Positions 25,344-34,437 are shown, counted from the stretch's first letter. The stretch is DNA of 40,573 bases from Modicisalibacter coralii (GCF_004117855.1 NZ_QWBW01000039.1:1-40573); one strand, 5' to 3'. A program made the numbers and translations. Notes: generated from the sequence alone by a model not told the origin.

Positions 25344-26495
25344 TCAGCGTCCATCGAGCAGGGTGGCCATGCGTGCCAGGCCCTGCTCGAGCTGAGCCGT
25401 CGGCGTGCCGAAGTTCAGCCGCACGAAGCCCGGCCAGCCGAAATCCGCCCCGTCGGAGAGCGCCACTCGGGCCTCGTCGAGCAGGCGCTGCTGTGGCGAG
25501 TCGCCGAGCCCGGCCCCGCGCAGGTCCAGCCAGGCCAGATAGGTCGCCTCGGGGGGCGCGACACGCACGCCCGGCCAGCCGGCAGCGGCCTCGACCACCC
25601 GCCGACGGTTGTCGCGCAACACCTCGAGCAACTCTTGACGCCAGGGCTCGCCCTCGGCGTAGGCGACCTCGGCAGCGAGCAGGCCCAGCACGTTGACCTC
25701 GGGCAGCATGCCGCGCATCGCCGCCTGCCAGCGCCGGCGCAGCTCGGCATCCTCGATCACCGCGCAGGCGCAGCCCAGCCCGGCGAGATTGAAGGTCTTC
25801 GACGGCGCCCACAGCGTCACCACGCGCCGGGCGAGAGCCGGGAACAGCGCCGCCAGCGGCCGATGCGCGACATCGTCGAGGATCAGGTCGCAGTGCAGCT
25901 CGTCGGAGACGATCAACAGATCGTGGCGCTCGGCCAGCTCGGCGAGCATCGCCAGTTCCTCGTACGTCCATACCCGCCCGGTGGGATTGTGCGGATGGCA
26001 CCACAACAGTAGCCGCGTGGCCGGGGTGATCGCCCGCTCCAGGGCGTCGCGATCGAGCCGCCAGGGCTCGCCCGGCGCGGCCGGCTCGCGCAGCTCACAG
26101 GTCTGGGCGAGCCGGCCGTGGCGCTCGGCCACCTTGAGAAACGGCGGATAGATCGGGGTGACCGTGAGCACGCCGTCGCCGGGCTCGGTCAACGCCTGGC
26201 AGGCGAGGTGCAGGGCCGGCACCACGCCGGGCAGCCAGACCTGCCAGTCGGCCTCGATCCGCCAGTCGTAGTGGCGCTCGCTCCAGCGACACAGCGCCTG
26301 GCGCAGGCTGTCCGGCGTGCGTCCGTAACCGAACACACCGTGCTCGACACGCGCCTTCAGCGCCTCGATCACCGCCGGGGGCGAGAGAAAGTCCATGTCG
26401 GCCACCCACAGCGGCGCGACATCCTCGGCATAACGCTGCCATTTCTGCGACGGGTACTGGCGGCGGTCGAGGGACGTGGCAAAATCGAAGGGCAT
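25344..26495 (-). CDS. MalY/PatB family PLP-dependent aminotransferase or C-S lyase
   Basis: A 383-residue fold-type I pyridoxal phosphate enzyme. MalY/PatB members cleave cystathionine and related thioethers (beta-lyase) or transaminate. Signature blocks are PLWVADMDF near the N-terminus, FGYGRTPDSL, NPTGRVWTYEEL, VSDELHCDL and WAPSKTFNLAGL with the PLP-binding Lys233. The start ATG 26495 is six bases after GGGAGG. It is convergent with cnoX (16 bases apart) and divergent from the 141-residue gene. A role in cystathionine cleavage is likely but not proven by sequence alone. Confidence 0.9.
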   Translation of the reverse strand: MPFDFATSLDRRQYPSQKWQRYAEDVAPLWVADMDFLSPPAVIEALKARVEHGVFGYGRTPDSLRQALCRWSERHYDWRIEADWQVWLPGVVPALHLACQALTEPGDGVLTVTPIYPPFLKVAERHGRLAQTCELREPAAPGEPWRLDRDALERAITPATRLLLWCHPHNPTGRVWTYEELAMLAELAERHDLLIVSDELHCDLILDDVAHRPLAALFPALARRVVTLWAPSKTFNLAGLGCACAVIEDAELRRRWQAAMRGMLPEVNVLGLLAAEVAYAEGEPWRQELLEVLRDNRRRVVEAAAGWPGVRVAPPEATYLAWLDLRGAGLGDSPQQRLLDEARVALSDGADFGWPGFVRLNFGTPTAQLEQGLARMATLLDGR

Positions 26496-26549
26496 CGAGC
26501 CTCCCGGAAAGAGTGGCGGATTACGCGAAAACGGAGTCAAGAAACGAAC

Positions 26550-26975
26550 ATGCCTGAAGCTCCCTTCTATGCCAAGGCCATGCGCGGCGCCTCGCGGCTG
26601 GTCGGACACTGGCTGATGATCGGCCAGGCCGCCCCCGATCGGCTGGCGATGATCCTCGCCGACACCGCACGCCTGGCCAAGCTCGGCGAACCCGAGGACA
26701 CCCCCGACGGCGCGACCCTGACCGCCTGGAGTGGCGACGCCCAGCCCCCGCTGTGGGCGGCCCGCACCGCGCTGTTCCTGCTCGTCCAGATGCCCTCGCG
26801 CCCGACGCCGCGCGACGAGCTGGAAGGCTGTGCCTGGGCCTACTGCTGGCTGCGCAACCGCGCCTTCGACAGCTACGGCGAGGCCTGGGAGGCACTGCCC
26901 GCGCACCTGCGCGAGCCATTGCAGGCGCCGCTGGCGCAGGCCTGGGCGGACCGCGAGTCGCAGCGTCTCGTCTAA
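26550..26975 (+). CDS. Conserved hypothetical protein
   Basis: A 141-residue protein rich in Ala, Leu and Trp, mostly helical and probably cytoplasmic. I recognise no family. Notable parts are HWLMIGQAAPDRLAMILADT and CAWAYCWLRNRAFDSYGEAW. The codon bias is that of the neighbouring genes, so it is a real coding region. The ATG at 26550 is chosen because the frame upstream runs into the divergent PLP-enzyme gene. The two genes share a 54-base divergent region. Confidence 0.7.
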   Translation: MPEAPFYAKAMRGASRLVGHWLMIGQAAPDRLAMILADTARLAKLGEPEDTPDGATLTAWSGDAQPPLWAARTALFLLVQMPSRPTPRDELEGCAWAYCWLRNRAFDSYGEAWEALPAHLREPLQAPLAQAWADRESQRLV

Positions 26976-27087
26976 AGCCGCATTGTCGCGCGGCTAGCGC
27001 TTCTCTAGGGTTTGAGCCCCCGTCGCCCGCTCCTGGCCCCCCTCAGGAGAGGCGTCTTTTGCCGGTCGTTTGTCGCTAGAGGTGCGA

Positions 27088-27903
27088 ATGGAAGTCCCGC
27101 TGTTCCTGCAAGTCTGCAAGCTGCTGGTCTCGATCGGCGTCGTGCTGGGTCTGTCGCTGATCGCCGAGCGCGTGAGCACGCGTGTCGCCGGGCTGCTCTC
27201 CGGCTACCCGCTGGGCACGGCGATCGCGCTGTTCTTCATCGGCCTGGAGATCGGTCCCGACTTTGCCGCCGACAGTGCGGTACACACCCTGGCCGGCTTC
27301 ACCGCCACCCTGGCCCTGGGTGGCGGCTACCTGCTCTGCGGGCGCCGCGACGGCCTGCCGGGCGTGCTCGCCGGTACCGTCGGCGGCCTGCTCTGCTGGC
27401 TGGCGGCCAGCACGGTGCTGGCCTCGCTCGCTGTCACCCGCGTGAGCGGGACCCTCATCACCCTGGCGGCGATCGGCCTGTTCATCGGCCTCTACCGCAA
27501 CATCCCCGAGCGCCCCGCCACCACCCGCGGCGCCTTCTCGTGGCCGGCCCTGGGCTTTCGCGCCGGCCTCGCCGCGGCGATCATCTTCCTGATCACCGGG
27601 CTCGCCCACGTGCTCCCCGCCGCCTGGGCCGGACTGCTCTCGGCGTTTCCGGTGACCATGTTCCCCTTCCTGGTGATCCTCCACCTGACCCACGGCGCGG
27701 CGCCCACCGCCACGGTGATCAAGCACTACCCCGCCGGACTCGGCTCGTTGCTGGCCTACGCGCTGTGCGTCTCGCTGACCTACGACCGCTGGGGCCTGGC
27801 CCTGGGTACCCTGGCGGGCTTCGCGGTGGCCACGCTGTGGCTGGTGGCATGGACGCGCTTGCATGCCTCACATCGCCGGTATCGACGCCACGGCCGCGCT
27901 TGA
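27088..27903 (+). CDS. Integral membrane protein of unknown function
   Basis: A 271-residue protein with about eight to nine predicted membrane helices and short Arg-rich loops on one side. Internal similarity is suggested by RVAGLLSGYPLGTAIALFFI in the first half and WAGLLSAFPVTMFPFLVILH in the second, both G/S-x-x-P elements between helices. This implies an inverted or duplicated two-part fold such as small transporters have. I cannot name the substrate. The start ATG 27088 follows AGAGG by about six bases. It opens a same-strand run of six closely spaced genes that ends at 30260. Confidence 0.75.
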   Translation: MEVPLFLQVCKLLVSIGVVLGLSLIAERVSTRVAGLLSGYPLGTAIALFFIGLEIGPDFAADSAVHTLAGFTATLALGGGYLLCGRRDGLPGVLAGTVGGLLCWLAASTVLASLAVTRVSGTLITLAAIGLFIGLYRNIPERPATTRGAFSWPALGFRAGLAAAIIFLITGLAHVLPAAWAGLLSAFPVTMFPFLVILHLTHGAAPTATVIKHYPAGLGSLLAYALCVSLTYDRWGLALGTLAGFAVATLWLVAWTRLHASHRRYRRHGRA

Positions 27904-27952
27904 CCGCGTCACCCCGGCATTGGATCCTGAAACGCCCACAAGGAGGTGCCCC

Positions 27953-28366
27953 ATGTTCACGCGCACGATCGACCCCACGTTCAGCGACACCGACGCCCTG
28001 GGCCACATCAACAACACGCGCATTCCGGTGTGGTTCGAACTCGGCCGCAACGACGTCTGCCGGCTGTTCACGCCCGACCTGGATCCGCAGAAGTGGGTGT
28101 TGATCCTCGCCCGCATGGAGATCGAGTACCGCGCCGAGCTGGCCTTCAACGCGCCGATCGAGATCCGCACCTGGATCTCGCGCATCGGCAACAGCTCGTT
28201 CACCGTCGATCAGGCGCTCTATCAGCACGGCGAGCTGGGGGCCGAGGGCAGGACGGTGATGATCCATTTCGACCACGCCGCCAAGCAGGCGCGGCCGATC
28301 CCCGAGGCGATCCGCGAGGCACTCGCGGCGCACCGGGACACCACCGCGGCCGAGTGCGAATCATGA
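27953..28366 (+). CDS. Acyl-CoA thioesterase, YbgC/4HBT hotdog family
   Basis: A 137-residue single hotdog-domain protein that should hydrolyse acyl-CoA thioesters in the cytoplasm. The family motif is present near the N-terminus: SDTDALGHINNTRIPVWFE, where the second Asp and the HINN element form the active site. The middle ARMEIEYRAEL and the beta-strand block RIGNSSFTVDQALYQ follow the usual order. The start ATG 27953 has a perfect AAGGAGG site seven bases upstream. The stop overlaps the next gene as ATGA. The acyl substrate cannot be read from sequence. Confidence 0.88.
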   Translation: MFTRTIDPTFSDTDALGHINNTRIPVWFELGRNDVCRLFTPDLDPQKWVLILARMEIEYRAELAFNAPIEIRTWISRIGNSSFTVDQALYQHGELGAEGRTVMIHFDHAAKQARPIPEAIREALAAHRDTTAAECES

Positions 28367-28833
28367 CGCCGGCGATCCGCGTTCTGGAACGCTCGGGCGT
28401 GCCCTTCGAGATCCACGAGTACCCGCACGATCCGACGGCGCCGGCCTACGGACGGGAAGCCGCGGAGGCGCTGGGGCTCGATCCCGGCGAGGTCTTCAAG
28501 ACCCTGCTCGCGCGCATCGACGGCAAGCGCCTGGTGGTAGCCATCGTGCCGGTGTCGGGCAGTCTCGACCTCAAGGCGCTGGCCCGCGCCGCCGGCGGCA
28601 AGAAGGCCGCCATGGCCGAGGCCGACGACGCCCAGCGCGCCACCGGCTACGTGGTCGGCGGGATCAGTCCGCTGGGCCAGAAACAGCGTCTGGCCACCTT
28701 CATCGACGCCAGTGCCGAGGCCTTGCCGCGCATTCACGTCAGCGGCGGACGGCGCGGCCTCGAGATCGCGCTGGCCCCGGACGATCTGAAACGGCTGAGC
28801 GGTGCCGAGTCGGCGGCGATCGCCCGCGACTGA
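28363..28833 (+). CDS. ybaK: Cys-tRNA(Pro)/Cys-tRNA(Cys) deacylase YbaK
   Basis: A 156-residue YbaK-type editing enzyme that hydrolyses mischarged Cys-tRNA(Pro) in trans. Family features seen are VPFEIHEYPHDPTAPAYG, GLDPGEVFKTLLARIDGK with the conserved Lys, AMAEADDAQRATGYVVGGIS with the GGISP element, and QKQRLATFIDASA. The length agrees with E. coli YbaK (159). The ATG at 28363 overlaps the preceding thioesterase stop (ATGA), so the two are translationally coupled. Confidence 0.92.
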   Translation: MTPAIRVLERSGVPFEIHEYPHDPTAPAYGREAAEALGLDPGEVFKTLLARIDGKRLVVAIVPVSGSLDLKALARAAGGKKAAMAEADDAQRATGYVVGGISPLGQKQRLATFIDASAEALPRIHVSGGRRGLEIALAPDDLKRLSGAESAAIARD

Positions 28834-28858
28834 GTCATCGCCTCCAGGAGAGCCCCGC

Positions 28859-29176
28859 ATGGCGATCCGCTACGACCTCTGGCTGTTTCCCGACGACGTC
28901 GAACGCCATCGGCGCGTCGAGGCCGACCTCGAGCACTACTTCGTCGAACGCTTCGCCGACTACCCGCACATCCGCTTGTTCGGCGACGACCCTTACGATT
29001 ATGATGCGCCGTTCAATCGCCTCTACGCCGCGCTGCTTGCCCGCGCCAACGACTACTGCGAGCGCGAGTGGCGTTACGCGCCCACCCCGGTCCAGCTCAA
29101 TCAGGCCTTCTTCCGCGCGGTGGCACGCTCGACCAAATTCCTGCGGGGCCCCAGTGATGCTGATCCGAACCGATGA
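28859..29176 (+). CDS. Conserved hypothetical protein
   Basis: A 105-residue, aromatic-rich small protein (RYDLWLFPDDVERHRRVEAD, then YPHIRLFGDDPYDYDAPFNR). It has no signal peptide or membrane helix and no family I recognise. CAGGAG lies eight bases before ATG 28859. It overlaps the DUF501 gene by 20 bases and follows ybaK by 25, so it belongs to the same transcript. Its acidic and Tyr/Trp content and conserved operon-like setting argue for a real gene. Confidence 0.72.
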   Translation: MAIRYDLWLFPDDVERHRRVEADLEHYFVERFADYPHIRLFGDDPYDYDAPFNRLYAALLARANDYCEREWRYAPTPVQLNQAFFRAVARSTKFLRGPSDADPNR

Positions 29177-29678
29177 CTACCCCGATGCGCGCCAGCTGAC
29201 ACGAATCGCCGAGCAACTCGGCCGCACGCCGCGCGGCATCCAGGCCGTCACCGCCACCGACGGCGAGGGCACGCCGCTGGTGCTGCGCATGGAGTCGATC
29301 GTCGACGACAAGCCCTTTCCCACGCTCTACTGGCTGTGTTCCGAGCGGCTCAAGATCGAGATCTCGCGGATCGAGGCCGCCGGCATCATCAAGCAGCTCG
29401 AGGCACGCCTGCAGGAAGACCCCGAGTTTCTGGCCGCCTACCACGCCAGCCACGCGGACTACGTCGCGCGACGCTGGGCAAGCATGCGCCCCGAACACCG
29501 CCGGTTGGCCGCCGAGCGCGGCTACGAGGCGTTGTTCCGCGAGCGCGGCATCGGCGGCATCAGCAATTGGGACCAGGTACGCTGCCTGCATACCCAGTAC
29601 GCGCACCATCTCTCCGGCGACAACGTCATCGGCCAGTGGCTCGACCGCGAATACGGCGTGATCGACTGTCTGCCCTGA
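29157..29678 (+). CDS. DUF501 domain-containing protein
   Basis: A 173-residue cytoplasmic protein of the DUF501 family, recognised from RTPRGIQAVTATDGEGTPLV, the FPTLYWLCSERLKIEISRIE block, and a C-terminal HTQYAHHLSGDNVIGQWLDR with conserved His and Asp residues. The Cys and His near LYWLCS and QVRCLHTQYAHH could bind metal, but this is inference. In many bacteria DUF501 genes lie near cell-wall or phosphatase genes; here the neighbours are YbaK and a LOG protein. ATG 29157 lies inside the previous gene; GTG 29154 is an alternative. Confidence 0.85.
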   Translation: MLIRTDDYPDARQLTRIAEQLGRTPRGIQAVTATDGEGTPLVLRMESIVDDKPFPTLYWLCSERLKIEISRIEAAGIIKQLEARLQEDPEFLAAYHASHADYVARRWASMRPEHRRLAAERGYEALFRERGIGGISNWDQVRCLHTQYAHHLSGDNVIGQWLDREYGVIDCLP

Positions 29679-29708
29679 TCGGCCTTCATCCATCCACGAG
29701 GAGTTCGC

Positions 29709-30260
29709 ATGTCGTGTATCTGTGTCTACCTGGGAGCCCGCGAGGGCCATGATGCCCGCTTCCGCGAGGCCGCCGTGACGCTCGGCCGGTGCATCGCCGA
29801 GCGCGGCGATACCCTGGTCTACGGCGGTGCCCAAGTGGGCCTGATGGGCGCCCTGGCGGATGCCACCCTGGCCGCCGGCGGCCAGGTGATCGGGGTCATC
29901 CCGCACCACCTGGTCGATCGCGAGCTGGCCCACGAGTCGCTGACCCGCCTGATCCGCGTCGACGACATGCACGAACGCAAGGCGACCATGGCGGAGCACG
30001 CCGATGCCTTCATCGCCCTGCCCGGCGGTATCGGCACCCTGGAAGAACTCTTCGAGACCTGGACCTGGCAGTACCTGGGTCTGCACGACAAGCCGCTCGG
30101 CGTGCTCGACGTGGGCGGCTTCTACCAGCCCTTGCTGCGGTTTCTCGACAGCACCGTGGAGGCCGGCCTCCTCGATGCCTCCACCCGCGGTCAACTGGTT
30201 GCCGCGGCCGAGCCGAATGTCCTGCTCGACCGGCTCATGGCACCGGCTGACACCGACTAG
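29709..30260 (+). CDS. LOG family protein (cytokinin riboside 5'-monophosphate phosphoribohydrolase-like)
   Basis: A 183-residue Rossmann-fold protein of the TIGR00730/LOG type. The signature PGGIGTLEE (105-113) and the preceding MHERK (87-91) form the nucleotide-binding and catalytic site of enzymes that release ribose 5-phosphate from nucleoside monophosphates. [13 protein letters not shown] is the second nucleotide loop. The start ATG 29709 is preceded by GAGGAG. It is the last gene of the plus-strand run. Its stop lies inside the 3' end of the convergent acyltransferase gene, a 26-base tail-to-tail overlap. Confidence 0.92.
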   Translation: MSCICVYLGAREGHDARFREAAVTLGRCIAERGDTLVYGGAQVGLMGALADATLAAGGQVIGVIPHHLVDRELAHESLTRLIRVDDMHERKATMAEHADAFIALPGGIGTLEELFETWTWQYLGLHDKPLGVLDVGGFYQPLLRFLDSTVEAGLLDASTRGQLVAAAEPNVLLDRLMAPADTD

Positions 30261-32019
30261 GCGCGACCTCGCCCCCGGGTCGCGCGGCGGTCTCCACCTC
30301 CAGCGGGGCCTCGCCGATATAGCGACGCCGCTTGTCGGGCTTGAGCCGGGTCACGTCGACCACCACCAGGCCGTCGAGGCAGTAGCCGAAATCGGCATCG
30401 ACCCCGAAGTCCATGAAGCGCACCGCGCCGGACTCGGCCACCTCGCCATACTGCTTGTAGAGTACCGGCACGCTGGCCCCGAGCGACTCGAGCTGCTCGC
30501 GCAGGCGGCGGAAGTCGCCGTCGCGATCGTCGCCCTGAAAGAGCCGCTCGGCCTCCTGACGGCCGGCCGTCGACAGGGCGAAGGGCGCTCTGGCACGCAC
30601 GCACTCGGACAGGTCGCCATAGTAATGCCGATAGTAGGCGACCAGCAGCTCCCGGGCACGCAGCGGCAGGCGTCCGGAGATCGTCACCGGACCGAACAGC
30701 CAGCGCACCTCCGGATGATGGCGCAGGTAGGCGCCCAGCCCCAGCCATAGGTAGTCGAGGCTGCGCCGCCCCCAGTAGCGCGGCTGGACGAAACTGCGCC
30801 CCAGCTCCAGGCCGTGGCGCCACGCGTCCCAGGGCGCGTCACCCAGATGGAAGAGCGTCGAGGCATAGAGCCCGTCGATGCCGTGACTGTCGAGCAACGG
30901 CCCCACCTCGCCGAGGCGATAGGCGCCGGCGATCTCCAGGTCCTGATCGTCCCACACCAGCAGGTGGCGATAGCGGGCATCGAAGTCATCGAGATCGCAG
31001 CGTCGACCGCTGCCCTCGCCGACCCGACGGAACGCGATCTCGCGCAACCGGCCGATCTCGCGCAGCACCACCGAGTCGAGAGGGCCGTCGTAGAGCAGGA
31101 TCCGCTTGCCGTCGCGGGTCTCGCCCAGGCAGCGGGCCCCGCGCAGCGCCGCGCGCAGGGCCTGACGGTCCTCGGGGTGGGCGATCGCCGCCTCGCCGCG
31201 AAAGATGCCCTTGCGCCCGCGCCCCAGCCGATAGACGTGCTTGCGCAGCAGCTTGAGCTTGACCGGCGTCGCCAGATCGGCGCGATCGAACTGCTCGAGC
31301 GGCAGCAGCGCCCCCGCGCGTACCCGGAGCAGGCGATCGCGCTGGCGGAACATCTCGTGGGGCAGCAGCAGGGTGGCCAAGTCGTCGCGCAACGCGGCAA
31401 GCAGATAGAAACGCCATGAGTTGCGCCCCTGGACGTGCAGCGGCAACAGCGGCGCATTGGTGCGGCGCGCCAGGTGCAGCACGCCCGCCTGCCAGCGACC
31501 GTCGCGAACGCCGCGCAGGCTCGCCCGGGAGACCTCGCCGGCGGGGAAGACGATCACCGCCTCCTCGCGATCCAGCGCCTCGCCGATGGTGGCGAGGCTG
31601 CGTCGGAATCCCCGCCGCGAGAGGTTGTCGACCGGCAGCAGGCATTCGGCGAGCGGCTCGACCTGCAGCAGCAGGGTGTTGGCGACGATCTTCACGTCGG
31701 GGCGCACATCGGCGACGAGTCGCAGCAGGGCCAGGCCGTCGAGTGCCCCCAGCGGGTGGTTGGCGACGATCAGCACGCGCCCGCTGACCGGGATGTTCTC
31801 GCGCTCGCGCGAGGGCAGGGTATAACCGAAACGGAAGTGATCGAGTACGCGGTCGACGAAGGCGAGCCCCCGGCTGTCGCGATGCTCGACGAGGAAGCGA
31901 TTGATCTCGGTCTCGTGGATCAGCCGCCGGACCAGGGCGACGAGACCGTGACGCAACCAGCCGGGCAGCCGCCCGAACCCCGTGACATGGCGCTGCATGG
32001 CGCCGGCGATATCGATCAT
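30235..32019 (-). CDS. olsF: Bifunctional acyltransferase fusion, OlsF-like
   Basis: A 594-residue two-domain protein. The N-terminal half (about 75-290) is a lysophospholipid acyltransferase (PlsC/OlsA type) with NHPLGALDG (His88, Asp94, one residue longer than the usual HX4D) and [11 protein letters not shown]. The C-terminal half (about 310-570) resembles the OlsB/GNAT N-acyltransferase ([38 protein letters not shown]). Proteins with this order (OlsF of Serratia and Vibrio) make ornithine lipids from ornithine and acyl-ACP: the C-terminal domain does the first acylation and the N-terminal domain the second. The start ATG 32019 follows GGAGGAAG. It is convergent with LOG and divergent from the quinone oxidoreductase. 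The exact amino-acid substrate is inferred. Confidence 0.85.
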   Translation of the reverse strand: MIDIAGAMQRHVTGFGRLPGWLRHGLVALVRRLIHETEINRFLVEHRDSRGLAFVDRVLDHFRFGYTLPSRERENIPVSGRVLIVANHPLGALDGLALLRLVADVRPDVKIVANTLLLQVEPLAECLLPVDNLSRRGFRRSLATIGEALDREEAVIVFPAGEVSRASLRGVRDGRWQAGVLHLARRTNAPLLPLHVQGRNSWRFYLLAALRDDLATLLLPHEMFRQRDRLLRVRAGALLPLEQFDRADLATPVKLKLLRKHVYRLGRGRKGIFRGEAAIAHPEDRQALRAALRGARCLGETRDGKRILLYDGPLDSVVLREIGRLREIAFRRVGEGSGRRCDLDDFDARYRHLLVWDDQDLEIAGAYRLGEVGPLLDSHGIDGLYASTLFHLGDAPWDAWRHGLELGRSFVQPRYWGRRSLDYLWLGLGAYLRHHPEVRWLFGPVTISGRLPLRARELLVAYYRHYYGDLSECVRARAPFALSTAGRQEAERLFQGDDRDGDFRRLREQLESLGASVPVLYKQYGEVAESGAVRFMDFGVDADFGYCLDGLVVVDVTRLKPDKRRRYIGEAPLEVETAARPGGEVAPSRCQPVP

Positions 32020-32152
32020 CCCCGCTTCCTCCGGCCTGTGTCGATTATTGTCCGACGACAGCTTGCCGATGCCGTATGACAGTGACGTGGCGGCCGGCGC
32101 TTGGGTAAAGTGGCGACAGGCTTCAGTGACCGGACCCAGCAAGGAGAGACGG

Positions 32153-33139
32153 ATGTTCGCCATCGCCATCGATAACGACCAGCAGTTGCACTGGCAGGAG
32201 CAGGACGCTCCCGGCCGCCAGGACCCGCATGACGTGCGCATTCGCGTCGCCTGGGCGGGCATGAACCGGGCCGACCTGATGCAGCGTGCCGGTCAGTACC
32301 CGCCGCCGCCCGGCGCGTCGACGATCCTCGGCCTCGAGGTCAGCGGCACGGTGATCGACACCGGCCCTCAGGTGGAGCGGCTGCGTCCCGGCGACAAGGT
32401 CTGCGCACTGCTCGCCGGCGGCGGCTATGCCGAGGAAGTGGTCGTCCACGAGGACCAGGTGCTGACGCTGCCCGACGGCTACGGGCTTCGCGAGGCGGCG
32501 GCCCTGCCCGAGGTGTTCGCCACCGCCTGGCTCAACCTGTTCATGGAGGGCGGGCTGCGGCGTGTCGACGGGCGGCCCGAACGGGTCCTGCTGCATGCCG
32601 GGGCGAGCGGCGTGGGGACCACGGCGATCCAGCTGTGCCATGTCTTCGGGCACCCCTGCTTCGTCACCGTGGGCAGCGCGGAAAAGCTCGAACAGTGCCG
32701 TCGCCTCGGAGCCCAGGCCGGCTGGAACCGCCACGACGGCAGCTTCGTCGAGGCGGTCAGGGACTGGGGCGGCGCCGACGTGATTCTCGATCCGGTCGGG
32801 GCGAGCTATCTCGCCGACAATCAGCAGGTACTCAATCAGGACGGCCGGCTGGTGCTGATCGGCCTGATGGGCGGGCGTCACGCCGATCTGGACATGGGCC
32901 GCATGCTGATGAAACGCCAGCGCCTGATCGGCTCGACCCTGCGCAGCAAGTCGCCACGCGCCAAGGGCTCGATTCTCGACAGCCTGCATACCCATGTCTG
33001 GCCACGGCTGGCCCGCGGCGAACTGCGCCCGCTGATCGACCGCGACTGGCCGATCCAGCAGGCCGACGCGGCAATGGCCTATCTGGAGAGCAATGCCAGC
33101 ACGGGCAAGGTACTGCTGTCGGTCAGCGGCGAGGGATGA
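32153..33139 (+). CDS. NAD(P)H-quinone oxidoreductase, zinc-free MDR family
   Basis: A 328-residue medium-chain dehydrogenase/reductase of the quinone oxidoreductase (PIG3/Qor) group. The N-terminal catalytic domain has AGMNRADLMQRAGQYPPPPG, typical of PIG3-like proteins. The Rossmann domain has LLHAGASGVGTTAIQL (146-161) for NADP(H). The zinc-binding Cys and His residues of alcohol dehydrogenases are absent. It would reduce quinones by one- or two-electron transfer in the cytoplasm. The start ATG 32153 follows AAGGAG. It stands alone, divergent from the acyltransferase gene with a 133-base spacer. Confidence 0.92.
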   Translation: MFAIAIDNDQQLHWQEQDAPGRQDPHDVRIRVAWAGMNRADLMQRAGQYPPPPGASTILGLEVSGTVIDTGPQVERLRPGDKVCALLAGGGYAEEVVVHEDQVLTLPDGYGLREAAALPEVFATAWLNLFMEGGLRRVDGRPERVLLHAGASGVGTTAIQLCHVFGHPCFVTVGSAEKLEQCRRLGAQAGWNRHDGSFVEAVRDWGGADVILDPVGASYLADNQQVLNQDGRLVLIGLMGGRHADLDMGRMLMKRQRLIGSTLRSKSPRAKGSILDSLHTHVWPRLARGELRPLIDRDWPIQQADAAMAYLESNASTGKVLLSVSGEG

Positions 33140-33151
33140 GCGTCGCCGCGC

Positions 33152-33661
33152 TCACGGGCGGTGGCTGCGTGCCGCCGCTTCGCGGGTCTTGAGGTAGGTC
33201 AGCTGGAGCAGACGCGCATCGTCGCCGGCACGGTGGCGCTGAATGCCCCACTCGCCAATCAGGGCTTCCTTGGTCTGCTTCCAGAGTCCGAGCTGCGCCT
33301 CGCAGAGCAGCGAGCGCAGCGCTTCGAGGCGAAAGCGCGGCAGCATGCCGGCATGATGAAAGAGCAGCGACAGCCAGGTGTTGTCGTAGCCCCAGCTGTC
33401 GCTGTAGGCGATGCCGATCTCGGCGAGCTCGTCGTTGAGCCAGCGCGCCACTTCCCCCACCGGGTAGCCCTCCCGCGCGAGCCGTGCGCGACTGATGCCA
33501 TGCAGCAGCTCCGCCTTGGGATCCCAGTGTGTCCACTCGGGCAGGGGCTGGATCAGAAACGCGCACACGCTGCCGTCGCCACGGGCCAGGCCGATCTCGA
33601 TGGGGTAGCTGCCGCGGCCAAAGCCGGACGCTTCGATATCGAGGAGAGTGGGCAGCGTCAC
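33152..33661 (-). CDS. DEDD-type 3'-5' exonuclease (RNase T/DnaQ-like)
   Basis: A 169-residue exonuclease-fold protein. Exo I motif DIEASGFG gives Asp8 and Glu10; exo II is YDNTW with Asp; exo III is HRAGDDARLL, giving the DEDDh set. Such proteins remove 3' nucleotides from DNA or RNA; the substrate here is unknown. The start chosen is GTG 33661 (MTLPTLLDIEAS), preceded by AAGGA. A longer GTG start at 33691 would extend into a tandem-repeat array and adds no conserved residues. It is convergent with the quinone oxidoreductase (12 bases apart). Confidence 0.83.
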   Translation of the reverse strand: MTLPTLLDIEASGFGRGSYPIEIGLARGDGSVCAFLIQPLPEWTHWDPKAELLHGISRARLAREGYPVGEVARWLNDELAEIGIAYSDSWGYDNTWLSLLFHHAGMLPRFRLEALRSLLCEAQLGLWKQTKEALIGEWGIQRHRAGDDARLLQLTYLKTREAAARSHRP

Positions 33662-33681
33662 ATCAGCGGTCCTTTGTCGTC

Positions 33682-33736
33682 GGTCAGGCACGGCCGGTTA
33701 GGCACGGCCGGTTAGGCACGGCCGGTCAGGCACGGC
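33682..33736. repeat. 14-bp tandem repeat, about four copies
   Basis: Unit AGGCACGGCCGGTT is repeated at 33686, 33700 and 33714 (last base C), with a partial copy at 33728 and a partial lead-in from 33682. Each unit has the palindromic core CCGGCC shifted by one base. It lies directly upstream of the exonuclease start. Confidence 0.9.
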
Positions 33737-33927
33737 GCCCGAGCAGGCGAAGGGCAGCCGTGCCTCCCGCTAGCGCAGGAGGCCCGAGCACCACCCGGTG
33801 GGGTCATTCTGGCGCCGATAGCGCAGGGCGACAACGGTCGGCGGGGAATTCCCGACCAAGGCAGGGTGTCCCGGGCCGGGTGCCTCGACGCCGTCACGGC
33901 GAAGGGCGCTCCCGGCACGCGACATGA

Positions 33928-34437
33928 TCAGTGGGTCAGCGCCCGCTGGCCATGGTGGCCATCGGCACCGGTATGGCGCTCCGCCAGCGCCTGCCACTGG
34001 GCGGCGCGTCGCGAATCGACCGGCAGCCCCAGTTCCCCGCGGCGGTAGGCATCGGCCAGGCGTTCGGCGGCCGTGGGATGGCCCGCCTCGCCGGCGCGGG
34101 CATACCAGGTCACCGCATGGTCATCGCGACGCGGGTACTGGGCACAACCGTGCTCGTAGATGCGGGCGGCCTGATACTGAGCCCGGGCATCGCCGGTCTG
34201 GGCCGCCTGCAGCACGTAGCGGGCGCCCTTGGCCTTGTCCTGGGGCGTCACGCCACGCTGATAGAGCATGTGCCCGTACAGCGACAGGGCGCTGGTGTGG
34301 CCGGCCTCGGCGCAGCGCTGAAAGAGGCGCATCGTCAACCGCTGGGTACGCGGAGAGCGAGGCAACCAACGAGTCTGGAACAGCTGTTCGGCCAGCCGAA
34401 ATTCGAGCCGGGTGAACAGGGAAGATGCCTGCGGCAT
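33928..34437 (-). CDS. Sel1-repeat (TPR-like) protein
   Basis: A 169-residue helical-repeat protein. At least three Sel1-type repeats can be read: LFQRCAEAGHTSALSLYGHML, ARYVLQAAQTGDARAQYQAARIYEHG and WYARAGEAGHPTAAERLADAYRRG. Sel1 proteins usually act as scaffolds for protein-protein contacts. No signal peptide is visible, so it is probably cytoplasmic. ATG 34437 (MPQASSLF) is chosen; AAGG lies ten bases upstream. The frame is open further to 34563, but that part is not repeat-like. About 265 bases of the spacer to the next minus-strand gene hold only the tandem repeat. Confidence 0.82.
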   Translation of the reverse strand: MPQASSLFTRLEFRLAEQLFQTRWLPRSPRTQRLTMRLFQRCAEAGHTSALSLYGHMLYQRGVTPQDKAKGARYVLQAAQTGDARAQYQAARIYEHGCAQYPRRDDHAVTWYARAGEAGHPTAAERLADAYRRGELGLPVDSRRAAQWQALAERHTGADGHHGQRALTH

